DNA from: Riptortus pedestris
Lineage: Eukaryota > Arthropoda > Insecta > Hemiptera > Alydidae
DNA length: 64,000 nucleotides
Assembly: GCA_019009955.1 (NCBI GenBank)
Contig: CM032230.1
Span: 9,907,501-9,971,500, forward strand
Direction: 5' to 3'
The notes below the pieces were generated by a model. It did not search any database. It saw nothing but the letters and a program-made list of their open reading frames with translations, and was not told the origin of the DNA. The translations under genes and the position numbers were made by a program. Positions 37,003-50,497 of this stretch are shown here, one piece after another (position 1 is the stretch's first letter; every line of letters starts with the position of its first letter).

Positions 37003-37232
37003 ACTGGGGCTCAGGTTAGCCATGTGAGTTAAAGCTTTGGCCATAGTCTCACATGGTAAACCTAGAGTGGCGTGTTCGATTCCAGCCTGGACAATAGGAA
37101 TTCATTTAGTGCCGTGGTTATTAAATGAAATCCTTATTCCCACCCTGTCTAGAAAAGGGTGGTAACCTGTAATTAACTCGTCCAAATTAGCCTTAGTAGC
37201 AAAAAGTGGAGGTTAATCAATAATTATATATG
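37003..37232 (+). repeat. SINE-A copy 2, clearest tRNA-like head
   Basis: Head GGGGCTCAGGTTAGCCATGT, then GTTCGATTCCAGCC as a good RNA polymerase III B box near 37074-37087. The body is like copy 1. Both copies point the same way and are separated by only a few bases, so they arose by nested insertion or tandem duplication. Confidence 0.88.
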
Positions 37233-40200
37233 TAGGTATTGTTTGTAAATGATATTAATATTATTGAGAACAGTTTTTTTTTTTTAATGAATATTATGTT
37301 CTTGTTATTTATTCTTCAAGCTCTTCAGATTGAATACAATGTATTTATTCACATTTAGTTTTATTTTTTTGGAAGATAACCGTTCCTATATCATTCGCAT
37401 TATATACAAATTTTAAACAGAGATATTATGCTAAATACTTATATTTAGAGGCTTCTTTTAATACTTATTTTTTAAATAAGTATTCTGCAAATTGTTAAAT
37501 GGAAATTTGAATAAGAGGGGGGGGGGCTGATTGAAAGGTCCTGAAGTGGATAGAGGGGAACAGTGTTGCCAGGGCCATGACGATTAAAGACTAATTCAGT
37601 GCCATGAAGTGATATTGGATTTGTGTTTTATGAGCTTGCCTCCCCCCCCCCTCCTCTCTCTCTCCCTCTCTTCCCCAGTTCCACAATTCCAGCATCAGAT
37701 GGAGCCGCAGTAAATGAAGTTATTGCAAATGGTGGCAAAACTGCCTCCAGTTTATGCCCTACTCCTGAATCTGCCATCTTCCTTAATCAGTATTTCCAGC
37801 AGCTATAACTGCAGAATGGTTCTGGAGGATGTAAATGCAATACCTGTGCTATCGGCGTGCTCTGCCCAACCCCTCTCTTAATTTCCTATTCTGTCTAGTC
37901 GAGTCGTAAAATTTCTGAATTCTGTCGGGGCAAAAAGAAAAAAAAATCAATTTCCTAATCCTATTCAACGAGGAGAAACAATTGTTCCATTAGCTCGAGG
38001 AAATCTTGCTCTTTGATTCACGTTTTTGCATAATATAAGGTTTGAGATAGAGATGATATCTTGCTTTATTCATGATCTTGAGGCAAAGTTCCAAGTCCTC
38101 AAGGACTGTAGCGCTGGGCATGTAAGTAGTAATACAACCGTAGCCTGGCATCCTATAACTTGTAAGTTGTGCTTAAGATGTTTGTTCAATACACTTGTAG
38201 TATTTGATTGTTGAGGAAATGCTCTGCGAGTTGAACTTTAATCATCGGGGTATCATCCTTTGAGGGACAATTTGCTCCGATCATCCTAATTTCGAGAACA
38301 GAGCGCTCCGGGCAATTTAAGCTACACGAAACAGCTAGGAACAACATAAGCCCGTTATCAATCTTAATTCTTATCATTCCGACATTTCCCTCCGTTCCAC
38401 GTCGCATCATCATCTTCATCATCAATTCCTCCTTCATCATTCTCAACTATATTGTTACGACAAGCACAGCTCGAATGAGCCACTTCCGTCTGATGAATAG
38501 CTTACAAACTCGCCATAATCAGCCATAACTTCTCCCTTAATGACGACGGAAGATAACCAATTGAGAAATGAATTTTTCATTATCTTACATCGCTTTCTCT
38601 CGGTCTCTCTCTATCGGCGGTAGTTATCCACCAGCCAGAGCCGAGAAGAAGTCCACAATCGGGTTCATTTCCTTTTGAGAGCGGATCACGACAAGTTTCG
38701 TGCCGGTGGGCTCGTGCGAAGCCGGGCGTGTCTCTCGCCTCCCGAATGGCGGAATGGGGGGGGGGTTCGGAGGGGGGGGGAGGAGGCCTTAATGGAGAGA
38801 AATAAATTATAAAAGAGTTCACGCCGACGAGGTCACGTCAAAAAAAGGGGGACCGAGTCGTCCGTGAGCCAGGGATTAAGCCTCGGTAATAAATTCCCTT
38901 TATGCCCCCCCCCCCCGACACATCCTCTCTCAGCTCAGGAATGCACATACGAATACACATTCCCAATTTTACCGGTTTTTTTTTTTACCTTTCGCAAAAA
39001 TGAAAGCTAGCCGCCATGTAACCCTTGAATTCTGAAACAGTCGCTTTAATTAATCCAGGAACTTCGTTTTTGAGGATTCCATTAGACTAAAAAAAAACCA
39101 TGAGCCTATCATTAGTTTAAAGCTCGTGTAATTTATTTGTATCAACGTTGATGTGGATGTAGCTGCGATCTGCAGATTTCCCTTTTAAGGAAAATCTATT
39201 TTACCGTTCTGGAGTCGGATCTTATTTATTTATATTGTTTCATAGTTCGCTGCATTGGCGATCACTCTGTTTCATTAAAACGAAAATCTGTGGTGAGTTG
39301 GTGAATAATTAAAAGGAATTGAATGGCTGAAATTGGTACTTTTGCTAATGTTTAGTGTAATGTACTGTGTTGACATAAGATACGTATGTGTACACTTATA
39401 CGTATATATACACACATTTCAATTAATACATATAATTAGAAATTTAGTTGTACACCACAGACTTTATTTATAAATTAAATTTCCTATTCCTATACGACAA
39501 AATCAAGAAATTTTAAGTTGATGTGAAAGTACATCCCCTCCTTGTCTAAACTCTCTCTTACAACCTGTGAATGGGGCAAGACTAGATGGAAGATTAAAGT
39601 TGTAGTCTGCATACAAATACTGGTTAATAGTCTATCATTAGTCAGATTATGCAGGCTACAGATTACTGAGGGATGGCTGTCTAACGTTGAAATATCGAAC
39701 GGTTATAGAAATTATTTTTGATTTCATTGTTCTATTTACTGAGCATACAAAGCCCCTTTTTCATTGGGTTCAACCTGCTTAAACGTTTTAGGTATAATGT
39801 TTTTTAAATAAAATAAATTCTTCAGAATTATTATATTTTTTGAGTTTTTGGTCATGTAGGATGATGAAACAATCTACAGTTTTGCTTTCCATTCTGCTTG
39901 TGTCCACATAATAATAAACGCGTCGCCTTTTAATTCAACATATTGATGGCACAAGCGGAATGAAAGAACTTGGAAAAGATAATAGAAATCACAGAAACGT
40001 TGGCAGAACTGTTTTTCATCATCCAAAATTATAAACAAAAATGGATTCTTAGTTTTATCACGAGCAAATCACATTTTAGAATAACTTCATTGAATTCTAC
40101 AATATAAACAAGGTTTCTGTGCACTCGCGCTAAGAAATATTTTTCTCCAATAATTCTGTGGGCACAGTGATCTTGTTAACTTCTTAAACCTACATTATTG

Positions 40201-43200
40201 GGTTTGGTTATGTTCCTGTAACTGTCTTGTATCTTTTGAAAAATGCTAGATTTTCTTGTAATTACTAAGTAGAAGGTTTAAGAACTTTTGGCTCCTCAAT
40301 ACAGTTTATAAGTATAGTCATTCACAACCATCTAAATCACTATATTTAAAAATTGTCTTTCATTATTTAAATATTAATATTAATTCATAAAAAAACTAGA
40401 GGTATATAGGTTTTTATCATAATTAAAGGGTTTGACCCATTATAATAATAATTTTATTGATTATGATTCTCCAAATTCAAAATTCTCCAAAAAAACTGTT
40501 TTAAACATATATGTACATTATTAATTATTCATTGAATTTGCAAATAAATACTGTAATGGCACATTTAAAATTGACCCAGTTAAACCTTAAGAGTATATTT
40601 TATCTTTAACAGAACAGTTGGAACTCAAACAACAAATCCCCCCCCCCCATTATAATCGCAGTCTTGAATTAATATTGTCATTCCGTGAGCTCTGTATTTA
40701 GAGAGAGAAAATGGTGAGCTTTATTATTGACAGAATTTATTACTGGGAAACATCAGCTGTGAAATGAGTCCAGCCTGAAATTTTAATCATCCTTCAGAAT
40801 CCGTTACATTAGTTTTTCATAATCATTCTCTTCCGTATTTATGGCAGGGTTTTAATTGTATTCCGTTTATTTTTAATGGGAAGGCGTGTGTTAAAATATG
40901 TAGGCCGAATAGTGTACCGAATTATTCAAAGGTTTGTTACAGAGTTGTTTAGTTTTTTTTTTTTAAAGCAGAATGTTTAGCATTACAAAAAAGAAGTTTG
41001 CTCTAAAACGGCGCTAAGTGATGCAAAGCCCGCAAAACGTTTTCAGCGAGATGGAGTGCACCAAGGTAGGCTTATTTGGCACTCTACTATTTTTGTTATT
41101 CCAATTACGAATTATTACATTGATTAACCTTAAATCAGGTCATTGCGCATATTAACATTTTTTAATACCAAGATGATAGTTTGGATAGCCCATACGTCAT
41201 TTTCGGCCGGTATACCTTCCTCGTTGAAAACTATAAAATAAAGTTTTTCTCTCTCTGCAAACCATTGTGATTTGTAAATTTACCACATCCAATACTCTAT
41301 TATAAGTAAATTCGCTCAGTGCAATTATCCGCTACAATTTTAAATAAAGCCAATGTAACTCTTTTAATAAATTTTTAAAGTTTGGCAACCACACAGAGTC
41401 ATCCTTTCTGAGATTAGTAAGGATGGTCGAAAACAAATTAGTAAATATCCATGTTTCTGTTCATCGGATCAAAAAGTTTGAAAGATTTTATTTACACACA
41501 TTTTCTTATTATTTTCTCTATCCCTGGTAGGGATGGAGCTAGATTCATTTTTTGTTGAAAAGGCGTTTACATTTTCATGTATATCTAATAATCCACACAA
41601 AAATTAACTCAAACTCACTTTCACATTTTTGAGCGAATGGTGTAAAAAGTTATCTTGGCCCCGCATTAATGTCCTATTTTGTGATGTAGGACAACAGAGA
41701 TTATGTCGCTCGAAGTAATTAACTTACAGGACCTCTGCTTCAGTCACAGTCGTATACCTTTCCGGGCAGAATTTAGCAAGGATCCTCCAATTTCAGAGGA
41801 AATTGGCAGGGGCCTCCGCAAGTCCCTCTCAGATAAACCGAACTACCTCTGCCTGGACCTGGTACTTGATCCCATAAATAGGTAAATCTGATTTTCTTGG
41901 GCATCCATCTGTTTCTCGTTGTCTTCAGCCAGACCACCCAGCAATAAAAGCGTCATGAAGAAAAGTAAAGCCAGAGTTGTTAGATAGCCATCCCTCTGCA
42001 CTCTGTAGTATGCTTAAGCTGATTACTGAAGAACAGTATGAAATGCAGACTATACCCTTAGTAGGGTGTTTCCTCCGGTGTACCATTCGACATTTTCTTG
42101 GACACCATCCTCTCCAAGGTAACCTATAACCAAGGCAACCCGACTTCTTAATAGCACTTCCCCTCAAAATTTGTAAACTACAGACCATTGACTATTGATT
42201 TCAGTCTGGCCCTACCGCCACATACGTGTGGATAAAGTCAGGTCGAGACTATCAGATTGTTGGAGTAGTCTGGATTCCTGTGGCTTCGGTCGGGCGAACT
42301 TGGCACGGAGGGTTTGAAGGTCTGGGGGGTGAATAGCACGGGGGGGGGGGCATTAACAAACCAATTTGACGGTTCATTTGGCCCAGCCCTAGGAGCGAAG
42401 CAGTCTTACCAACTTAGGCACCGAACCAAGTCCGCGGGCTTTTCCAACGTCTGCCTTATCTTTCGGAAAGACATTTCCCTCCCTTTTATGTGAGTACTTG
42501 CAAACAGCCGCCATCTTTACGGCATGTTAGTAGTTTCAATCCGCCCTAACAATAATGGATAACAAACCCGCTCATGGTCTCTAGGTTAAAACCACTTTAG
42601 TCCCGTAATAAACTCTTTACTATACCGACTCTTGGAACGGACTACTAACTTGCTTGAACTGCTTTTCTCCAACAACTTCCATCTATCGATTTAACTATTT
42701 ATTTAAGTTCAAATCCATAAACCAAAAATTGCCTATAAGTACTTGCTCTGATCGTATTAACAGAGAAATATGCAAGTCTGCACTACCGTTCTCACCAAAA
42801 CATCTTTTCCCGAAACCAAAATATTTCAGACGAACGAAGTTCAGGGACATTCCGTAGAAGGTTGCGCACGTGCATAGAGAAACATGCACAATCTCATGGA
42901 CACTGGCTATTTATAAAATTTGTTCTCATTCTTACAAAGCTAACACGGAAATTCGCTAAAACAGTCTGGTGGAGACGATTTGTAAACGATAACGGTTGAA
43001 AGTAGTTAGGAAAGGATAGGGTAAAATTAGAAAGAAAAAAAAAGCAAAATTACTTTAGTAGGTTGCACAGAGTAATGTTACCAGTTGAATGATCTATCAT
43101 CACAATTTGTATAAGGTAATCTAATAGACATACTTTTAGAGATGAGAGGATATAAGATGTCACGAATAAGTATATACGATCCTTCCAAGAGTATTAAGAT

Positions 43201-46200
43201 AAAGTTGTCAAATGGAATTACGTGTTTAAGAGTCTCTCTCTCTTTTATCAGTGATTTATTGATAATGCCCCATACAAAGGAATGGATAATGAAGTCGTCA
43301 AAAGCAATGATAACCAAAGGCCCAACGAACGGCTCGTCTTTGCCCGGGAATAAAAATGATGCTAGATAAAGATAAAAGTCTTTCTCTCTCTACAGGTCGG
43401 GTTGTCTTTGTGTCGGATCTGTGGGCGGTCTGCTAGTCTTGTTGTGTATCTCCTTGTTTTATTGTCATGGGAGATCTCCCGACGGGATCTCGGCTACTTT
43501 TGTCCTCCGCAGCATTTACGGCGCGTCGTAAATTGCTCACAATTAACACACTCTACGGGGGCGTTTATTATTTTTCTGTGGAAACAGCGTGTAATGTCCG
43601 CCTTCTTTATGGCGGATAAACTATGTCATTTGGACCTTATGGCCATTTGGTCCTTGTTTTTTTTTTTTTTGAGACCTAACATCCCATCTCAATCATTTTG
43701 AAGGACCGTTACATTTTTAACGAGACCACTCCTATTATGAATCTCTGTTTTTTTTTTTGTTTTTTTAAAGTTAATCTGCTTTATTTAGGACATCCATTCA
43801 TTCACTTTTTATGTCTCCTAATCACTATTAATGATAAGGTACCGTAGTTACGTGTTAAGCAAATTCGGCAAACCTTGAGTCGAAGATTTGATTCCCACCT
43901 GGACTGTTGGAATCTCTTTTCTGATGAACTTAGTAAACAACGTCAGGTCTGCCCCGAAAAAGGAAACTTGCAGAAAACCCATGTCGGTTCCCTGCAAGAG
44001 GGCAAAGAAGTAAATTGGATGTTCAAAAATTACAAATGTCAAAGGTAGCCGTTTGAATCTTTTTATTTTTTATTCATGTAGATGTAGAACAATGCATATT
44101 CGAGGTTCAGTGGTGAACTTTTGATCAAAACGCCTATACACATCACACAATTCCCTTAATGTTATCTCCTTGGAGAGTGAGAGAGAGAGAGAGAGAGAGT
44201 TTTTAAGTTACTCCTGAATATGAGAGCAATTTAAAATGCTGATCTCTTAAAAAGAAGATTAACGATACTCTTTTCAAGTCTTGTAAGTAACAGCACGGCA
44301 TTCCTTGAGTACCTTTTACTAAGTATCAATCTCGTTTCAGATTTATCCAACGTATATTGAATAAATTTCTGTGAACATATCGATACTTTTTGTATTTTAC
44401 AATTATACGTATTAAGAAACGAAACATGCGTGTTTGGTCATAACACTAGCTTCTTCTCGCAGTATTACAATAATGTTACTTTAATAAGTGTAGAAGTGGC
44501 TCAAATATTTTGTGGTATTTACTAATATAGTGGTCAAGCGCTTTAAGAATTTTATTTATTAATTGAATTTATTTTACTTATTGTACGTAGCTGCAAAATT
44601 CCTTTCTTATTTTCACGTACATGGAATACATTTGTTGAGCTATAGTACGTAACTAATGAACAATGCTTTGTGAGGACGTTTTGTTTATCGGAAGCCCAAA
44701 AAAGTGGACCTGCAATAGGACCAGTATATTCTCACAAGTTCCCGACGATATAACTGAATAGAAGTTTTATACCATATACTAGATAGCATAGATTGCTCGA
44801 AAAATGTGAGGGATACCAAAAAAAAAAAAAATAAAATAAAATAACAAAGCCAGATTTGGATTCAGCACAAATATTCTATAAGGATCAGATAGTAAAGTTA
44901 TGTGTTATCAGTGTGTCATTCCAGAAAATGGGAAATCTGCTTAATTTACGCAGCCTCGCGTAACGGACTATTGGTGGGAGAATGTGGTCTCTTCAAGAGT
45001 TCGCTTCTTCTTTATTCTATCACTCCTGCTCCACAATGCTGAGTAGGAACCGTAGACAGAACTTCTACGACAATCATGACCTTAGTCACAGATTTTGGAA
45101 ACCTTAAAGGTATCACAGAATCGAAGTTCTTGTTGTCGCGTTGTTCGTTTGGCTAGGGAAAGGAGCTGAATGTATTTCGGTCATATTTAACGGAAGCCAT
45201 TAAAAGGCCGCTGATCGGGAGAACACAGGGCCTTTGTGGCGACCGCATACTTGCCCCCAGCAACATCCCCAGCACAGGAATCTCAATAACCCCCTACGTC
45301 ACGGACAGTACGTCACTCCCCCTCATTGTTCTACCCTTCGGCAACGTCATACTTGGAATGTCCACATTTTAATATGTCATACTGCTCTCTCCCTCTCTCT
45401 CACTCACACACACACCCCCTCTCTCACACACACACTCTGTCTACCACGGGCCCCCACCTACGGAATACCTGTGGGTTCAACCCTCGCACAACTTCACCCA
45501 AACACACACACACACATAAAGAGAGGTCCCAGAGGAGGGGAGCTGTCTGCCGTCGGATGAAAGGGGACCCTCTGGAACAAAGGGGCTTCCCCCACGTGGA
45601 AAAAAAAAATTTGAATAAAAGCGTGTATAAAGGGAATAATAAGGGAGTTTTTTTTATACTTCATTCTAGTATAAAGAGCTGTTAAATTACTATTAACTCG
45701 TCATAATTCACACGCCAGAATAAAATGTCTTAGAATAAACTAAAACAGGGGAAAAAAACCTTTTTGTCCTGGATTATAAAAAAAGGACAATATTCATAAG
45801 CACATTTCGTGATGAGGCAGTGGTTTAACAATGCTTCATTATTTATCACTAGCAACTAGAAGGACGTTTCCTTGGGCTTTTTCTTTTAGATTAAGATATG
45901 TTCCCGAGGAGGCTTTAAAGATAACGTTAAACATCTGGAATAGAATATTGATAAAGAGTAGCAGCGAAATTATAAAATGTTTTAAGAAAAAATTGAATCT
46001 TTGCCTCCTGGTTCCGAAAAAAAATAAGCTACTAAAAATACTAGTGTCAAAATACAAATTAACCATGGACAGCCAAAACAGTTATTGAAATAAAATAAAT
46101 TTAGTAAAGGCAAAATCCAAGGTATCCAAGTATTATTTTGTATCTACTTCTTTTTTTTCTTCTTCTTTCATTTCTATCATCTGTTAAGCATTTACTGGTG

Positions 46201-46218
46201 GATATTATTTGTTAAATC

Positions 46219-46440
46219 GGGGCTCAGGCCAGCCATGTGAGTTCAAATGTTGGCCTTACGCTCACTTGGTAAACCTAGAGTGGTGAGTTCGATCCCCGCC
46301 TGATCAATTCGAATTTTTTTAGTGACTATCTCGTTAAGTAAAATCCGTGATCACACCCTGGCTAGAAAAGGGTGTACACATGTAGATAACCCGTCCCAAT
46401 TAGCCATAGTTGCAAAACGTGGGCATTAATAAATAATTAT
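46219..46440 (+). repeat. SINE-A copy 3
   Basis: GGGGCTCAGGCCAGCCATGT head, GTTCGATCCCCGCC B box near 46287-46300, and a body with AAAAGGGTGTACACATGTAG and a TAATAAATAATTATAA end. Confidence 0.88.
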
Positions 46441-46449
46441 AATAACTGT

Positions 46450-46625
46450 TAAATCATACGTGGTAAACATTGAGTCTTGAGTTAGATTCTCACCTTGACA
46501 ATTGGATTTTCATTAAATGGCCCTACTCCTGATAACAAAGTGAGATAACTTGCATATGGCCTATCCCAATTAGCATTAGTAACACAGTAAATGGACGTTA
46601 ATAAATTAACATAACATATAAATTG
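46450..46625 (+). repeat. SINE-A copy 4, partial
   Basis: Starts within the head (CATACGTGGTAAACATTGAG) and continues through a degraded B box (GTTAGATTCTC) to GGACGTTAATAAATTAA. It directly follows copy 3, which makes a second head-to-tail pair in this intron. Confidence 0.65.
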
Positions 46626-47724
46626 TTAACCTCGTATCTTGAATTAATTTTATTCAATTGTTATTTTTATTATATTATTTCTTTATTTTTTTAATAATCA
46701 CACTACGTTCTTCTAGTTGTTTTCAAATATTTATTTTTCTTCTTTGTTTAGTTTATTGAGTTGTCAGAGCACTTATTACAACAAATATGAATACGTTAAG
46801 GATTTCTATGTTCCTCTTTTATAAATGAAAATTTAACTTTTTTTTTTCTTTGACTGACAATAAGGTCTGAGTTCAAGATTTTAATTAAATCCTCTGCATT
46901 GGTATTTCTAAATTTTTGGAAATGAAATTATTTTAAAGGAATTTTACTTACCTTTTCCGTTTTTTACTTAATCCTACTGCAACTGCAATTACTATATGCT
47001 ATTTGTTTTTTATATTTTTGGTATCATCAACATTGGTCACGACATTATTCATTTGTTTCTCAGTATGGAGCTCTCAGCTCTGCCAAGAATGTAAAAGTAT
47101 GTTAAAAATTTTTTCATCCGATGATTTTGGAATTTAATGGAGAGATTTTGCCAACAGGCTTTTCAATCCCAAGGATCAAAAATTTCCAATAATGCAAATC
47201 CTAGTTGGGAGCTAGATCAACGAGCTTCCACAACACTGAGATAGTATCTGGTGCAATTCGTGAAATTAATGAAACGCTGATTAAGCGTAAACATTATTAT
47301 TCTTGTGAGGCCATGGCGGTGGTCGTTAGTTAGGAGTCGTTCAACGAGTTTAATCCTCGCTGGAGGAGAGCAAACAATCGGCTCCTATCTCCATGGGCCA
47401 GCCTCAGCTATCGCTAAGCCCTCTATCAACAATCCGCCACTGTTTTCGATTAACCAATCACTGTCGCCCCTTCAATGGAATGATTAATAATTTCGAGTAT
47501 GACTTTCCGATCATCAATCAAAATGTGGAAGAGGAAAAAGAAACACATTTGGATCTAGAAGGTTGCCTAAACTGAGCACATTCACCCTGTGGAAGACACG
47601 ATCAGATCTGCCTTCATCTTCATCCAAAAGCCAAAAGGACTTGAACTCTAAACTGGACATTTTTGTGGTCCAGGTACTTGAAGTCAATCAGAAGAAAATC
47701 ACTAGGATTAGTTGTGTTTAGAAA

Positions 47725-48105
47725 ATTAAAAACGTCCGTCACGCAGGAGCTTCGTAAACTAAGAAGAATTCCCTCGTGCCTCACCATATATTCACTATTT
47801 CAAAAGACAACTTAGATTTTTTTAACGAAAATATTTTGTAATTTTTTATCCCCCCCCCTCTAATCCCACGCCCCCTTTCGATTGCAGTCGATAACGAACT
47901 TTTCAATTTAATTGTTCTTGAAATAATTATATCTCGAGTTTGGCAGCGATTAAGCAAACAAACGACCTCTAGATCGGTAACAGACAAAATGTATGATTTT
48001 GAATGGGACTCACTTTAACAGATTTGTTATCTCCTTGATAGGATTCTTGGACATTGGAGGACATTTTTCGAAAATCGCGTCATGGTAGGTACAGCTGCTA
48101 ATATG
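47725..48105 (-). repeat. Element C, inverted copy
   Basis: Reads on + from GTCCGTCACGCAGGAGCTTC through AAATTATATCTCGAGTTTGG and GACCTCTAGATCGGTAACAG to TTTTTCGAAAATCGCGTCAT, the reverse of the order in the 8716 copy. The (TA)n core is almost absent. Confidence 0.7.
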
Positions 48106-48263
48106 TAGGGTACAGTCCTGTGGCACTTTGTACTAACTGTTTCCGCTTAAGAATAGTGACAGTTTGGTAAAGCCTAACCCTTCAGTAAACATATTATGAA
48201 ATATCTTAATGGTGAAATGAATTATCATTGCAATTGGTTAAATTATTTATTTTTTTGTTTCAG

Positions 48264-48374
48264 ACATTGCGCACGGTAATTTCACCCCAGAGGCACCTCC
48301 GAATAATGACTTGCCTGTCCAAAGTGATGTATTTGTTGACAAGGAACAGAACAGGCCTCAATCCGAAGTTCCAG
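48264..48374 (+). CDS. Ddr: Ddr exon b: extracellular stalk
   Basis: 111 nt with acceptor TTTGTTTCAG and donor CCAG|GTATGG, phases 1 in and 1 out. Encodes an extracellular stalk between the discoidin-like domain and the membrane: DIAHGNFTPEAPPNNDLPVQ then SDVFVDKEQNRPQSEVP. It is Pro/Asn/Gln-rich, with NFT as a potential N-glycosylation site. The human receptors have a similarly unstructured, poorly conserved juxtamembrane stalk here. A phase 1-1 exon of 37 codons can be skipped without a frameshift. Confidence 0.87.
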
Positions 48375-49152
48375 GTATGGACGAAGCATGTGGGTACAAA
48401 AAACAACGTGTTTTTTTTCTTTTTACTTATATTCTATCTCTTTATGTTTGTCTTCATTTTATTTGCAATAAACAATGTCTTTCTATATTGCATGTGAACA
48501 TTTAAAAAAAAAAAAAACAATATTGTGCTCTTTGCGTTTTTATTATGTGTTTCATTATTTCATTCTATTATTTTTGTGAATTATTGGAGCAAACCTTTCC
48601 TGGATAGTAACTTTAAAAAAATATATTATGATAAACAACGTAAAAACGTTATTTAAATTAATATTTTGTTCTGACTATATGGGTGGCTTTAATTTCTTTC
48701 CGTTGTGTACATAAATTTGGCCGTGTATGAATTGGAGAATTTTAATAAGCTGCTAGCAATGAGAATTTGAAAGAAATCAAGTTTATAGATCAATTACCAG
48801 GGAGAGAGAGAGAGAGAGAGAGAGATAGAAATCCAAGTGTTAATTTATTGAAATACCTATTATCGGTTCTTTGTATGTGGATAAAGGTGGAAAAATTGTT
48901 GCAACTTTTATAAATATACCTATCAAACTTCAAGCCGTGAGCGTTGGTAATCTAATAATATTGTTAGTGGGGTAAATTTATGCATATTAAAGCCAATATC
49001 TTTAATCATTTTACTCTAAAATATAGCCTTTGAATATATTTTCTTTTTCTAAACCTTCATTCGGAATTTATTCACATTTAATTTAAAAAAAAAAAAAACT
49101 TCCAATATAATACATATCATTTGTTGTTTTTTAGTAAGCTCTTTCATTATAG

Positions 49153-49207
<55 letters not shown>

Positions 49208-50122
49208 TTCACTCTTTTTTTCATTTATTTAGTCATTGTTTTCCATTATGTGTAATCTAGTATTGGGTATACGACTGAGTCGACGAAGAAAAAAGATAAA
49301 GAAAAAAAATTAGTAGATCTTGCATACATACTCATATAGTACAGTGAGAGAGAGAGAAGGGGATGTATTTCATGACATGATACATTTAGGACTAAGAGTT
49401 CTCTCATACAATGCACAGATATACAATTTACAATTATTATTCAAATTCTCAGCTTGAAGGCTATATAATAATTAAAATGATTTACTCAAAATATGTAAAA
49501 GCAAATAGAAAATAGAAATAATATAAAAAATTCACTCAGTGAGAAGAGACTTATTACTCGTATATCTTATATTACATTGCAGAAATCCATCATTTGTGTT
49601 TTGATTTCTCTGCTTTTATCTTATTTTCTTCGTGGACTCCGTCTGTAAACTACTTCAGTTAGAGGAATGGACTTGACTGGAAGGTATGTTTTATAGTTTG
49701 ACTGATGATGGAGCTGTATTCTCCGAAAGCATGTTATGAAGAATAAATAGTGTTTGTGGTAGTGACCTTAGATGAGTTCTAATATGCTGTCATATACAGC
49801 CCACTGACTCAAGCAATTATTGAGAACATTCTCTTCTGACTCCAGCTGTCTTGGCATGCTAATTTTCGGCATCTCTTTGATTGCCTTCTTCAATCTGGTC
49901 ATCGCTACTGCTGCCAGGTTGCAGGCCGGAGACCAAAATACGGCAAAGTAGCCAGAAGTAGGCAACCGAAGAGTTGAGGAAAATTAACACCCCAAGAAGC
50001 ATGAAGATTGCTGGAGCGGAAAGCCGGAGCAAGTCAGAAGAGACGTTTGCCCAAGGAGGAAGTCTAGGAAGTCGTATTAAGAATATTCCAAATTAAATAA
50101 TTGTATTATATTTTTGTTGCAG
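48375..50122 (+). other. Ddr intron, 1.75 kb
   Basis: Very AT-rich, with (GA)n at 48802-48824 and (TA)n at 49155-49204. 49690-49740 contains a 'GATGATGGAGCTG..CCGAAAGCATG' segment of the kind found in invertebrate retroelement tails. No exon seen. Confidence 0.6.
49155..49204. repeat. (TA)n microsatellite
   Basis: About 24 TA units in the Ddr intron. No element C blocks are visible next to it. Confidence 0.95.
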
Positions 50123-50497
50123 TGGCGACCCAGGACGAGCACGTCTACATGGCCATTACTATTGGTATCTTGATGGCGGTGATAATCCTCCTCGGGTTCA
50201 TCATATTCCTCATCATCTCGAGACACCGTCAGCGGAAGTGCTTCGCTTCTCCTATGGCTTCCAAGTCCGTCCTTCCGGGTCAGATCTCCTCTACCGGAAG
50301 CTGCTGCGGGACCGAGAAGGCCTACTCGTCCAAAGGAACCCTCCCCCTAGGTCCGGACACCGCCCTCCTCATGGACATCAAGGCCGATGAATATCAGGAA
50401 CCCTATCAAGCACTCAAGTACGCCCCTTACTACTCATATAGCACCGTCGTCATGGAGATGAGAGACTCACTCGACAAGCAGCAACCTCACCCTTCAG
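50123..50497 (+). CDS. Ddr: Ddr exon c: transmembrane segment and proximal cytoplasmic juxtamembrane region
   Basis: 375 nt, acceptor TTTTTGTTGCAG, donor TTCAG|GTAACC, phases 1 in and 1 out. A short acidic outer piece (VATQDEHVYM) leads into a single membrane helix of about 25 residues (ITIGILMAVIILLGFIIFLI), followed by the basic stop-transfer ISRHRQRKC. The cytoplasmic side contains ADEYQEPYQALKYAPYYSYS, a cluster of six Tyr that are candidate phosphorylation and docking sites. This Tyr-rich, long juxtamembrane segment is typical of discoidin receptors, most like arthropod forms. The helix has small-residue spacing that could support dimer contacts, which is inference. Confidence 0.93.

Larger units (their letters stand above)
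36336..48263 (+). other. Ddr intron of about 11.9 kb
   Basis: Holds the SINE-A copies listed separately, a fragment of the C end at 39165-39215, another at 44925-44970, homopolymers (37518-37526 G, 37642-37651 C, 38756-38785 G-rich, 42340-42350 G), (GA)n at 44179-44199 and CA/CT-rich sequence at 45395-45520. GC-richer unique blocks lie at 38200-38900, 41700-42200, 43390-43640 and 47300-47520. None contains a supported exon. A 60-codon frame at 41703-41885 looks protein-like by composition only. Confidence 0.6.

Noticed and set aside
37010..37095. Possible tRNA gene on +
   Set aside because: Same reason: the head of SINE-A, repeated many times with the same non-tRNA body.
41703..41885. 60-codon + frame with fairly protein-like composition in a Ddr intron
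   Set aside because: Position between Ddr exons a and b would break the discoidin-to-stalk continuity; splice phases a to b already agree without it.
45326..45685. 119-codon + frame with Ser/His/Thr runs
   Set aside because: Derived from CA/CT-rich simple sequence.
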